A DNA stretch of 64,000 nt, taken from NCBI GenBank assembly GCA_934096945.1, contig CAKOND010000004.1, forward strand, positions 1 to 64,000. The letters are read 5' to 3'. The notes below the pieces were generated by a model. The model saw nothing but the letters and a program-made list of their open reading frames with translations, did not search any database and was not told the origin of the DNA. A program made the position numbers and the translations under genes. Source of the DNA: an uncultured Bacilli bacterium. GTDB lineage: Bacteria > Bacillota_I > Bacilli_A > RF39 > UBA660. Positions within the stretch are counted from its first letter, which is position 1; every line of letters begins with the position of its first letter. Of the stretch, positions 16,459 through 24,617 are shown piece after piece.

Positions 16459-17154
16459 CTAAAACTGTGTCTTTTTTTCATAGTTAGTGTGTATTAAAGT
16501 TCTATTTATTACAACATCTGGAGTTTTTCTAGATAATGTTAAAGTATGTGTTTCCTCAACAAATTTTCTCTTAAAGGATGGTTTTGATTCAATAATGTTT
16601 GAATTATATTTAAATCCTTTATATTGGTTTATTTCTAGTGACTTAAATATGATATTGCTTGATAAGGCACTTATTTGTTTTCTTTTTTCAATCACTTCTA
16701 CTAGATATTCCGGAAGTGCGATTTCATTTAAATAAAGTTCACCATAACTAAATATTGAAATTTCAAATGGATTTTTATAATCTGTACTCTTTTCAATGTT
16801 AAAAAGTTTAAATATTTCTTGTTTAGATGATTCTTTACTTGGTATCAATAAACTAGATATGCATGTGCTAACGCTTTTACATTCTTGGTTTTCTGCAAAA
16901 CTAATGATACGTACACTTTGTATCTTTTTTAGTGCCTCAGATACTTTCTCATATATATTAAAGATAGCTGCTTCATAAAAGAGTTTATCATTTAGAATTG
17001 ATGATTTATTTTTACTTTTAAGATAGTATTTTAAAAATGAAAATTCTAAATTTATAAGAGATTGTAAATATTCATATTCTTCATTTGTTAGTCTTGATTT
17101 ATTTTGTTCAATTAAATCTTCAAGAGCTTTTTTGCTTGTTATAAAATTTGTCAT
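16459..17154 (-). CDS. Unknown protein, 231 residues
   Basis: Not recognised. It is a soluble, helix-rich, fairly basic protein without signal peptide or membrane segments. Two central cysteines (ECKSVSTCISS) and a C-terminal Arg/Lys-rich tail are the only notable features. AAGGAGTG precedes the ATG, so it is probably expressed. It lies between rpmH and a phosphoesterase gene, 48 bases downstream of the latter, and the two may be co-transcribed. Confidence 0.65.
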   Translation of the reverse strand: MTNFITSKKALEDLIEQNKSRLTNEEYEYLQSLINLEFSFLKYYLKSKNKSSILNDKLFYEAAIFNIYEKVSEALKKIQSVRIISFAENQECKSVSTCISSLLIPSKESSKQEIFKLFNIEKSTDYKNPFEISIFSYGELYLNEIALPEYLVEVIEKRKQISALSSNIIFKSLEINQYKGFKYNSNIIESKPSFKRKFVEETHTLTLSRKTPDVVINRTLIHTNYEKKTQF

Positions 17155-17202
17155 AGTAACACTCCTTTTAAAGTTAATAGCTATTTTAACATATTTTTTT
17201 GA

Positions 17203-18021
17203 TTATTCAACTATTTTAGGAAGATTATAGATAAACTTAAACTTATAAAAATTGTTTTTCATACTTTTGCTATAATCATAACTTCTTGAAAATTTAACAT
17301 TATAATTAACTCCATATTTAAGCATGTATAGAACTATATTTGTCCATTCAGGAAATTCTTCATAATATTTGCTTTTTGTATAATATTCTTTGACTTCATT
17401 AAAATTAAATGGCAATATTATTTGTTCATATAAGGTAATGTCTTCATTTAGAGTTAAAATGCCAAATGTCGATACTTCTTTTTTACCAATGAAACAGTTT
17501 ATAGCACCAGAATTTAGAAAAAGTTTATTTTTGTATGTTGCTTCAAAACATTCATGAGTATGAGCAAATAAATAAATGTCTGCCGGATAATCTTTTATTA
17601 TGTTATTAAATGTTTTTGTTGAATCTTTGGTTATTATGTCTCGAGAGTTATATGGACTTCCATGTGACATACATATTTTATAAGCTTTAATTTCAATGAT
17701 TTTTGTTGTTGGTAAGTTTTTGATAAATTCTAAATTCTCTTTGGTTAAATTCTTGTATGTATAGTATAACGGATACATTTTTTCATTTAAAGTGCTTAGA
17801 TCTGGAGAAAGATTTAGGATGGATTCTTCACGATTACCTAGTATTATTTCACATGGTAATGATTTTAATATATCAATTATTTTGTTATCATCTGGGCCAT
17901 CGGTTAGAAAATCACCACATATTAAATATTTAGAGATATTTTTATCTCTGAGATATGATAATGCCTTATTTAATAAAAATAGGTTACCGTGGATATCATT
18001 TAATATTGCTACTTTTTCCAT
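17203..18021 (-). CDS. Calcineurin-like metallophosphoesterase
   Basis: A 272-residue hydrolase of the YfcE/protein-phosphatase type that uses two metal ions. The metal ligands appear in order: DIHGN (9-13), GDFLTDG (36-42), GNREE (about 79-83), MSHG and FAHTHE. The substrate is unknown; family members hydrolyse phosphodiesters, diadenosine polyphosphates or phosphoproteins. It is the first gene left of oriC, divergent from dnaA. The C-terminal 60 residues have no metal motifs. Confidence 0.85.
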   Translation of the reverse strand: MEKVAILNDIHGNLFLLNKALSYLRDKNISKYLICGDFLTDGPDDNKIIDILKSLPCEIILGNREESILNLSPDLSTLNEKMYPLYYTYKNLTKENLEFIKNLPTTKIIEIKAYKICMSHGSPYNSRDIITKDSTKTFNNIIKDYPADIYLFAHTHECFEATYKNKLFLNSGAINCFIGKKEVSTFGILTLNEDITLYEQIILPFNFNEVKEYYTKSKYYEEFPEWTNIVLYMLKYGVNYNVKFSRSYDYSKSMKNNFYKFKFIYNLPKIVE

Positions 18022-18070
18022 TTTACATCTTAATCATTATAGCATATTTTTTTGTTAATAACTAGTCATT

Positions 18071-18250
18071 TTTGTTGATTGTGGATAATTTGTTGATAAG
18101 TAGTAAATATTATTCACAGAATTAACAACATTTTATCAAAATAAGGTTTGTGGATTTGATGTTGGTAAATACGTAGTTAACAATATTTTGTTGATAGTGT
18201 TGATAACATGTTAAATTAGGCATATGTTAGGGATATTTTAAGTGGATAAT
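18071..18250. other. oriC, DnaA-box cluster upstream of dnaA
   Basis: The 333-base gap before dnaA contains the perfect box TGTGGATAA (18080-18088) and close variants TGTTGATAA (18091, 18198), TTATTCACA (18110), TGTGGATTT (18149), TGTTGATAG (18189) and AGTGGATAA (18241). Together with divergent transcription on both sides, conserved gene order and the second cluster after dnaA, this is the upstream half of the chromosomal origin. The box at 18198 is part of TGTTGATAACATGTTA, which recurs in the parS region. Confidence 0.85.
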
Positions 18251-18354
18251 TTTGGGGATTTAAAAAAAGTTATCAAAATTGTAAATTTACTCTTTTATTT
18301 TTTGTCAAAATGGGTTAAAATTTAGTTAGGAAATTTAGTTAGCGGGGTGAGGTT

Positions 18355-19698
18355 TTGAAAACTGATAATCTTTTTTTACGTTTTTTAAATGATATACAAG
18401 CTCAAGTTAGTGATTCAGCGTACACTATTTGGTTTTCAAAACTAGAGCTTCTGTCTATTGTCAACAACGTAGTAACAATAAAAGTACCAATGGAAGTACA
18501 TAAGAAAATGCTTAGTGAGACTTATGGAGATATTGTAGATAATGCTTTCTTTGCCATGACAGGAATGCACTATACATTTAAATATATTACGGAAGATGAA
18601 GTGGATAACTTTGTGGAACCGGTAGCTCCGGAAGAAACTAAAGAAATGGAAATAGAGTGGAATACTAATTTAAATCCAAAGTTTACTTTTGATAATTATG
18701 TAGTTGGGAACTCAAATAGACTTGCGTTTGTAGCGGCGAGGGCTGTTGCAGAGGCACCTGGTACTATTCATAATCCATTATTTATATATGGAAGAAGTGG
18801 AATAGGGAAAACACATTTGATGCAAGCAATAGGTAATTATATAAAAGACCATTCTAAATTAAAGGTATTATATACCACAAGTAATGAGTTTAGAGATGAG
18901 TTTACGGGAATTGCCACAAGTAATAATAAGATAGGGTATGCTAATGATTTTAAGAATAAATATAGGAATGTAGATGTTCTTATTATAGATGATATACAGT
19001 TTCTAGTGGAAGCTGAGAAAACTCAACAAGAGTTTTTCCATACATTTAATGCTCTCCATCAAGCTAATAAACAAATTATTATAAGTAGCGATAAGAGTCC
19101 AGATGACCTTAAGAAAATAGAAGAGCGGCTTAGAAGTAGATTTATGTGGGGACTTCCTGTTGATATTTATCCTCCGGATTTTAACTTAAGATGTGATATA
19201 ATAAGGTCGAAGGTTAAAAATACGAGTATTGAGGATAAGTTAAATGAAGATGTAATAGAATATATTGCTAATTCATGTGTCAATGATGTAAGGCACATTG
19301 AAGGAACTATAAATAGGTTGCTTGCTTACACAGCAATGATGGTTCCTGAGAAAATAACACTCGATTTTGCTAATGAGGCACTTAATGATTATGTTAATAC
19401 TAACATATTTATCAACAATTCGATTGCTTCAATACAAAGTGCTGTTGCAGAATACTTTAAAATATCGGTTGATGATTTGAAAAGTAAGAGAAGAACTAAT
19501 ACAGTTGTAAGGCCAAGACATATAGCAATGTACCTTTGTAGAGTGGAAACAGATGAAAATTTACAGAAAATAGGACTTGAGTTCGGGGGAAGAGACCACT
19601 CAACAGTATCTACAGCAATTGATAAGATAAAAGAAGAGTTAGAAACTAATCCTAATCTTAATAATATGCTCAAAGAAATTAAAATGAAGTTACAATAA
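18355..19698 (+). CDS. dnaA: Chromosomal replication initiator DnaA
   Basis: ATP-dependent initiator that binds the adjacent boxes and opens oriC. Domain I (about 1-80) and a short linker precede the AAA+ domain with Walker A GRSGIGKT (146-153) and Walker B LIIDDIQF. Domain IV has the box-binding signature GRDHSTVSTAIDKI. The 447 residues are normal. The third Walker A residue is Ser (GRSGIGKT) where GGVGLGKT is common. GGGTGAGG supports the TTG start. Boxes in its own promoter region suggest autoregulation. Confidence 0.98.
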   Translation: MKTDNLFLRFLNDIQAQVSDSAYTIWFSKLELLSIVNNVVTIKVPMEVHKKMLSETYGDIVDNAFFAMTGMHYTFKYITEDEVDNFVEPVAPEETKEMEIEWNTNLNPKFTFDNYVVGNSNRLAFVAARAVAEAPGTIHNPLFIYGRSGIGKTHLMQAIGNYIKDHSKLKVLYTTSNEFRDEFTGIATSNNKIGYANDFKNKYRNVDVLIIDDIQFLVEAEKTQQEFFHTFNALHQANKQIIISSDKSPDDLKKIEERLRSRFMWGLPVDIYPPDFNLRCDIIRSKVKNTSIEDKLNEDVIEYIANSCVNDVRHIEGTINRLLAYTAMMVPEKITLDFANEALNDYVNTNIFINNSIASIQSAVAEYFKISVDDLKSKRRTNTVVRPRHIAMYLCRVETDENLQKIGLEFGGRDHSTVSTAIDKIKEELETNPNLNNMLKEIKMKLQ

Positions 19699-19810
19699 TG
19701 TTGATAATTTGGGTAAAAAAAATACAGAATATTAAAGAAAAATAGTAAATAAATAGTGGTTATCCACATTAATAACACCACTAATAAATAATAATAATTA
19801 ATAACATAAA
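19699..19810. other. oriC, downstream DnaA boxes and AT-rich unwinding region
   Basis: Between dnaA and dnaN lie TGTTGATAA (19699-19707, directly after the dnaA stop) and the perfect box TTATCCACA (19760-19768). They are followed by an AT-rich stretch with repeating TAA/ATA trinucleotides (about 19780-19803). This resembles the DnaA-trio/unwinding arrangement of the B. subtilis dnaA-dnaN gap. The unwinding assignment is inferred from composition and position. Confidence 0.75.
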
Positions 19811-19827
19811 GAAAGAAGGAATAAAAA

Positions 19828-20946
19828 ATGAAATGGACAATTGAAAAAAATGTAATTTTAGAAGCTTTAAATAATGTTACTAAAGCTTTAAGTCAAAGGA
19901 CTACAATACCAGTACTTAATGGGATAGTATTTGATGTTAGTGAAAAGGGAATAGAACTACTTGCTAGTGATTCAGAACTTACTATAAAGGTTCTTATTAG
20001 TCATGAAAATATAAAGATGCTTGAAGGAAAAGGTAAAATTATTATTCAAAGTAAATATTTTGTTGATATGATAAGAAAGATGCCTAGTGAGAATATCGAT
20101 TTTGAAGTTGAAGATAACTTAAAGATTAAAATTAGTACACCAAATAACCAATATAGATTAAATTGCTATAATCCAAGTGATTATCCAAATATAAATATAG
20201 AAAAAAGTGATGATGCTATTAATATTAAATCTGAAGTTTTAAGAGAAATAATTAATCAAACTTCTTATGCATTATCAACTCAAGAAGTAAGACCTTTATT
20301 AACAGGTATTAACTTTAAAATAAATGGAGATATTTTAGAATGTATTTGTACTGATTCTTACAGATTATCTAAGAAAAATATTAAGTTAGATGTACCTAGT
20401 AGTAAACAAGTTAATATTGTTATTCCAGGAAGAAGTATTACTGAACTTGAAAAAATTATAGCTGAAGATGATAATGTGGAAATCTATGTATTTACTAACA
20501 AAATATTATTTGTTTATAAAAATATTTATGTTCAAAGTAATTTACTTAGTGGAAGTTATCCAGAAACTAGTCACTTTATTCCAAATGACTTTGCATATAT
20601 GATAAATTTAAATATGAAAGAATTCTATGATGCAGTTGATAGAGCAGCATTACTTGCTCAAAATAAGGAAAAAAATATTATAAAGATGCATATTCAAGAT
20701 AAAGATATGGTTATTACATCAACAAGTAATGAATTAGGTAATGCTGAAGAAAAATTACATATTGATAGTAATAATAAAGAAAAGATTGAAGTATCTTTCT
20801 CAAGTAAGTTTATGATGGATGCATTAAAGGTTATTAAAGAAGAGAATATTTTACTTCTTCTTAATACTGATGATAAGCCAATTTTGATTAAACCAGTTAC
20901 TGATGAATCACTTACTGAGCTTATTTTACCTATTAAAACATATTAA
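19828..20946 (+). CDS. dnaN: DNA polymerase III beta sliding clamp
   Basis: Ring-shaped processivity clamp that loads on DNA for replication and repair. The 372-residue length, three repeated clamp folds and family motifs such as TDSYRLS and the C-terminal LILPIKTY match DnaN. AGAAAGAAGGA precedes the ATG. A strong hairpin terminator follows directly, separating it from the ComK-like gene. Confidence 0.98.
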   Translation: MKWTIEKNVILEALNNVTKALSQRTTIPVLNGIVFDVSEKGIELLASDSELTIKVLISHENIKMLEGKGKIIIQSKYFVDMIRKMPSENIDFEVEDNLKIKISTPNNQYRLNCYNPSDYPNINIEKSDDAINIKSEVLREIINQTSYALSTQEVRPLLTGINFKINGDILECICTDSYRLSKKNIKLDVPSSKQVNIVIPGRSITELEKIIAEDDNVEIYVFTNKILFVYKNIYVQSNLLSGSYPETSHFIPNDFAYMINLNMKEFYDAVDRAALLAQNKEKNIIKMHIQDKDMVITSTSNELGNAEEKLHIDSNNKEKIEVSFSSKFMMDALKVIKEENILLLLNTDDKPILIKPVTDESLTELILPIKTY

Positions 20947-20960
20947 TTTTAAGAAAAATT

Positions 20961-20988
20961 GAACAAATTTGCGTTTGTTCTTTTTTTT
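20961..20988 (+). terminator. Terminator of dnaN
   Basis: GAACAAA (20961-20967) and TTTGTTC (20974-20980) form a seven-base-pair stem with a six-base loop, followed by eight T's. Confidence 0.85.
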
Positions 20989-21047
20989 CGACAAATTTTG
21001 CACTTTCTTTGTGGTAAGATAACAAATTAATGAAGGAGGTGCTCATT

Positions 21048-21470
21048 TTGTTTAAAATTGATAAGGAAGTTCTTATGATTGATTATGACGGGCTTAATAC
21101 AAATGTTACAACTACTTATGGCGATGTTGTTTTTAGGGGAAATAATATTAAAAATATTTTAAATGAAAGCTGCATTAGTTTTGGAAGTAGTTTAAATGGC
21201 AGAATAAAGGGAAGTAAATGGGCTTTAAAAAGTAAATATAAGCTGCCAGTTGTAGTTAGTGAGAAAGAAAAATTAGTTTTTTTTCCTGTTAAAGAGATGG
21301 GAAGAGAAATATGGGTTAATTTTGATATGATAAAAGAAGTAAAAAAGAATAAAAATGTGGTAAAAGTAGAGTTTAAAAATGGTTTAAAAGTGGATATAAA
21401 TGTAAGTTATACAATTTTTAATAACCAAGTTTTGAAAGCTAGTAGATTGTGGATAATTTTTTTAACATAA
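21048..21470 (+). CDS. ComK-like transcription factor
   Basis: A 140-residue protein matching the core of ComK, the competence activator of Bacilli. Recognisable blocks are CISFGSSLNGRIKGSKWALK (ComK: FGSSYAGR), KLVFFP, then VEFKNGLKVDINVSYTIFNN followed by QVLKASRLW (ComK: TFSNGKTMELPISYNSFENQVYRTAWL). B. subtilis ComK is about 190 residues, and this copy lacks the C-terminal extension. GAAGGAGGTG supports TTG 21048. The position between dnaN and recF normally holds the small S4-domain gene yaaA. Whether it controls DNA uptake genes is unknown, since none lies nearby. Confidence 0.75.
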   Translation: MFKIDKEVLMIDYDGLNTNVTTTYGDVVFRGNNIKNILNESCISFGSSLNGRIKGSKWALKSKYKLPVVVSEKEKLVFFPVKEMGREIWVNFDMIKEVKKNKNVVKVEFKNGLKVDINVSYTIFNNQVLKASRLWIIFLT

Positions 21471-21515
21471 ATGTGAAGAAAAATGTAACTTTTTCTTTAA
21501 AATGGGGCTAGATTG

Positions 21516-21524
21516 TGATATAAT
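21516..21524 (+). promoter_or_regulatory. Extended -10 promoter of recF-gyrB-gyrA
   Basis: TGATATAAT lies about 70 bases before the recF ATG and after the ComK-like gene. No clear -35 is seen. The leader between them has no strong hairpin. Confidence 0.5.
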
Positions 21525-21592
21525 TAATATGTGTATAGGTATACCAAAATAGCTTTAATTTTTAATATAGGGCTACTTAAGGGGGTAAATTA

Positions 21593-22681
21593 ATGAAAAT
21601 TGATAGTTTAAGTTTGATGAACTTTAGAAATTATGAAACATTAAATATCTCTTTTGGAAACCTTAATATTATATATGGGTTAAATGGCAGTGGAAAAACT
21701 AACATTGTGGAAGCTATATATATGCTAGCACTAACTAAATCATTTAGAATAAATAATGATAAGATTATGATTAAGAAAGGAAAAATAAAGGCTAAGATTA
21801 AGGGAAATGTTTTAAAGAAAAATGATGAAAATGAATTTGGTGTAGAAATAAGTAATGATGGGAAAATTGTTACTATTAATGGAGAAAAGCAAGATAAAGT
21901 AAGTGATTATGTATCAAGAATTAATGTTATTTTGTTTAATCCAAGTGATACAAGATTAATAGATGATGCACCAAGTGAAAGACGAAAAATGCTTAATATT
22001 GAAATAAGTCAGATTTATAAAGAATATTTAGTAGTTTTAACAAATTATCAACGTATTTTAAAACAGAGAAACTTTTATATTAGGGGAATGTATATTAATG
22101 GAAGTTATACAAGTGAATATTTAGATATTTTAACTAAAAAGCTGGTTGAATATGGGAAAGATATTTGTAAATATAGACAAGATTTTGTAGATAATATAAA
22201 TAAATATATTATAAGTAATTATGAGAAAATATTTGGTAGTGGAACTTTAAAAATAAGATATGTTTCAACATTTAAAAATAAAAGTGAAGATGATTTAATT
22301 AAGAGATTTAAAGATAATTATCAAAAAGAACTTAGTGTTGGTAAGACTTTAGAAGGAATTCATCATGATGATATTATGTTTGTTCTGGATAATAATAATT
22401 TGAAAGAATGGGGAAGTGAAGGACAAAGAAAGAATGCTATTATTTCCTTTAAACTTGCAGAAATTAATGTTATTTATGATATAAAAGGTTATTATCCAAT
22501 ACTTATTTTAGATGATTTGTTTAGTGAACTCGATAAAGAAAAGATTACTAATTTACTAGGTATGCTTGATAGAAATGTTCAGACGTTTATAACGACGACG
22601 GATTTAAAAAATATTAGTAAAAAAGTAATTAAAGATGCAAAAAAAATTAAAGTTTGTGATGGTGCAATTGAGGAGGAGTAA
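21593..22681 (+). CDS. recF: DNA replication and repair protein RecF
   Basis: SMC-like ATPase that helps load RecA at gaps. Walker A is GLNGSGKT (29-36), and Walker B with D-loop is LILDDLFSELD. The 362 residues are full length. AAGGGGG precedes the ATG. Its stop is five bases before the gyrB start, so the two are co-transcribed. Confidence 0.97.
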   Translation: MKIDSLSLMNFRNYETLNISFGNLNIIYGLNGSGKTNIVEAIYMLALTKSFRINNDKIMIKKGKIKAKIKGNVLKKNDENEFGVEISNDGKIVTINGEKQDKVSDYVSRINVILFNPSDTRLIDDAPSERRKMLNIEISQIYKEYLVVLTNYQRILKQRNFYIRGMYINGSYTSEYLDILTKKLVEYGKDICKYRQDFVDNINKYIISNYEKIFGSGTLKIRYVSTFKNKSEDDLIKRFKDNYQKELSVGKTLEGIHHDDIMFVLDNNNLKEWGSEGQRKNAIISFKLAEINVIYDIKGYYPILILDDLFSELDKEKITNLLGMLDRNVQTFITTTDLKNISKKVIKDAKKIKVCDGAIEEE

Positions 22682-22685
22682 AAAA

Positions 22686-24608
22686 ATGAAAGAAACACAT
22701 TATACTGATAATGATATACAGGTTTTGGAAGGACTTGAAGCTGTTCGTAAAAGACCTGGGATGTATATAGGTTCAACAGGAGAAAGAGGTCTTCATCATT
22801 TAGTTTGGGAAATTGTGGATAATGCAGTTGATGAAGCTTTAGCTGGGTTTTGTGATGATATTGAAGTTATGATAGATAAAGATGATATCATTGAAGTTAG
22901 AGATGATGGTAGAGGTATGCCAACTGGTATAAATGCTAAGACTGGTTTATCAACAATTGAAACTATATTTACTGTGCTACATGCTGGTGGTAAATTTGGT
23001 GGTGAAGGTTACAAGGTTTCTGGTGGTCTTCATGGTGTTGGTGCTAGTGTTGTTAATGCTTTGTCAAAGTGGCTAGAAGTTAGAGTTTATCGTGATGGAA
23101 ATGTATACTATCAAAGATTTGAAAATGGAGGAAAACCTGTTGAAGATTTAAAAATAATTGATAGTTGTGATACTGAGAGAACTGGGACTACGGTTAGATT
23201 TAAACCAGATGAAGAAATATTTACAGAAACAACTGTATATAACTATGATACTTTATATAAAAGATTACAAGAAATTGCGTTCTTAAATAAAGGACTAAGA
23301 ATTAATTTATATGATTTAAGGGATACTGTAGGAAAACATGATACTTTCCTTTATAATGGGGGTATTATTGAATATGTTGCAATGCTTAATAAGAGTAAGA
23401 CACCAATTCATGATGATATTATATATATGGATGGTTCTGAAAATGGAATAGAACTTGAAGTAGCTTGTCAATATAATGAAACTTATTCACCAAGTATTTA
23501 CTCATTTACAAATAATATTAATACTTATGAAGGTGGTACTCATGAAGACGGTGTTAAAGCTGCCTTAACTAAAGTTATTAATAATTATGCAAAGAATGCT
23601 AAGATTTTAAAAGAAAATGATGCACCGTTAATTGGGGAAGATTGTCGTGAAGGTTTAACAATGATTATTAGTTGTAAACATCCCGATCCTCAATTTGAAG
23701 GACAAACTAAGACTAAACTTGGTAATAGTGAAGTTAGAAAGATTGCAAGTGATGTATTTTCTCAAGGTTTTGAAAGATTTTTAATGGAAAATCCTAACGA
23801 AGCTAAGATAATTGTTGAAAAATGTATTAGTGCTTCACGTGGAAGAATTGCTGCAAAGAAAGCAAGAGAAGCAACAAGAAGAAAAAGTGACTTAGATATA
23901 GTTAATTTTGGTGGGAAACTTGTTGATTGTAAGGAAAAAGATCCAAGTGTTTGTGAAATATTCCTAGTCGAAGGGGATAGTGCAGGTGGTTCTGCGATTA
24001 AGGGAAGAAATAGTATGACTCAAGCTATACTTCCACTTAAAGGTAAAGTTTTAAATGTTGAAAAAGCAAGACTTGATAGAGCTTTAAGTAATGATGAAAT
24101 TAAAACAATTATTACGGCTTTTGGTACTGGTATTGGTCAAGAATTTGATTTAAGTAAAATGAGATATCATAAAGTTATTATCATGAGCGATGCCGATGTC
24201 GATGGTTCTCACATTAGAGTACTTCTTCTTACGCTTTTCTATCGTTTCTTTAAGCCAATTGTGGAAGCTGGTTATGTTTATGCTGCTCAACCACCTTTAT
24301 ATTGTATTAAACATGGACAAACTATTAAATATGTTTTAAATGATGATGAGAGAGATGAATATATTAAAGCTTTAAATGAAAAAAATATTAGATATGATAT
24401 AGCAAGGATGAAAGGTTTAGGGGAAATGGATGCTGAAGAATTAAATGAAACAACTATGGATATTGATCATAGAATTCTTCGTAAAATAACTGTGGATGAT
24501 GCTATTAGTGCTGATGCTGCATTCAGTAAATTAATGGGTGAAGAAGTTGAACCTAGACGTAAGTTTATTGAAGAAAATGCAACATATGCAAAGAATTTGG
24601 ATTTTTAG
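22686..24608 (+). CDS. gyrB: DNA gyrase subunit B
   Basis: ATPase subunit of gyrase, which introduces negative supercoils. The GHKL ATP site (EIVDNAVDEALAG and DDGRGMP), transducer domain and Toprim domain (LVEGDSAGGSA, DADVDGSHI) are present. The frame is open further upstream within recF, but AGGAGGAG points to ATG 22686 (MKETHYTDNDIQ), giving 640 residues, the normal size. gyrA follows after nine bases. Confidence 0.98.
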   Translation: MKETHYTDNDIQVLEGLEAVRKRPGMYIGSTGERGLHHLVWEIVDNAVDEALAGFCDDIEVMIDKDDIIEVRDDGRGMPTGINAKTGLSTIETIFTVLHAGGKFGGEGYKVSGGLHGVGASVVNALSKWLEVRVYRDGNVYYQRFENGGKPVEDLKIIDSCDTERTGTTVRFKPDEEIFTETTVYNYDTLYKRLQEIAFLNKGLRINLYDLRDTVGKHDTFLYNGGIIEYVAMLNKSKTPIHDDIIYMDGSENGIELEVACQYNETYSPSIYSFTNNINTYEGGTHEDGVKAALTKVINNYAKNAKILKENDAPLIGEDCREGLTMIISCKHPDPQFEGQTKTKLGNSEVRKIASDVFSQGFERFLMENPNEAKIIVEKCISASRGRIAAKKAREATRRKSDLDIVNFGGKLVDCKEKDPSVCEIFLVEGDSAGGSAIKGRNSMTQAILPLKGKVLNVEKARLDRALSNDEIKTIITAFGTGIGQEFDLSKMRYHKVIIMSDADVDGSHIRVLLLTLFYRFFKPIVEAGYVYAAQPPLYCIKHGQTIKYVLNDDERDEYIKALNEKNIRYDIARMKGLGEMDAEELNETTMDIDHRILRKITVDDAISADAAFSKLMGEEVEPRRKFIEENATYAKNLDF

Positions 24609-24617
24609 GAGGTTAAT

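Noticed and set aside
23831..23846. TGCTTCACGTGGAAGA inside gyrB, 14 of 16 parS positions
   Set aside because: The two mismatches are at symmetric half-site positions, and the sequence is explained by codons for ASRGR; probably coincidence, though ChIP could settle it.
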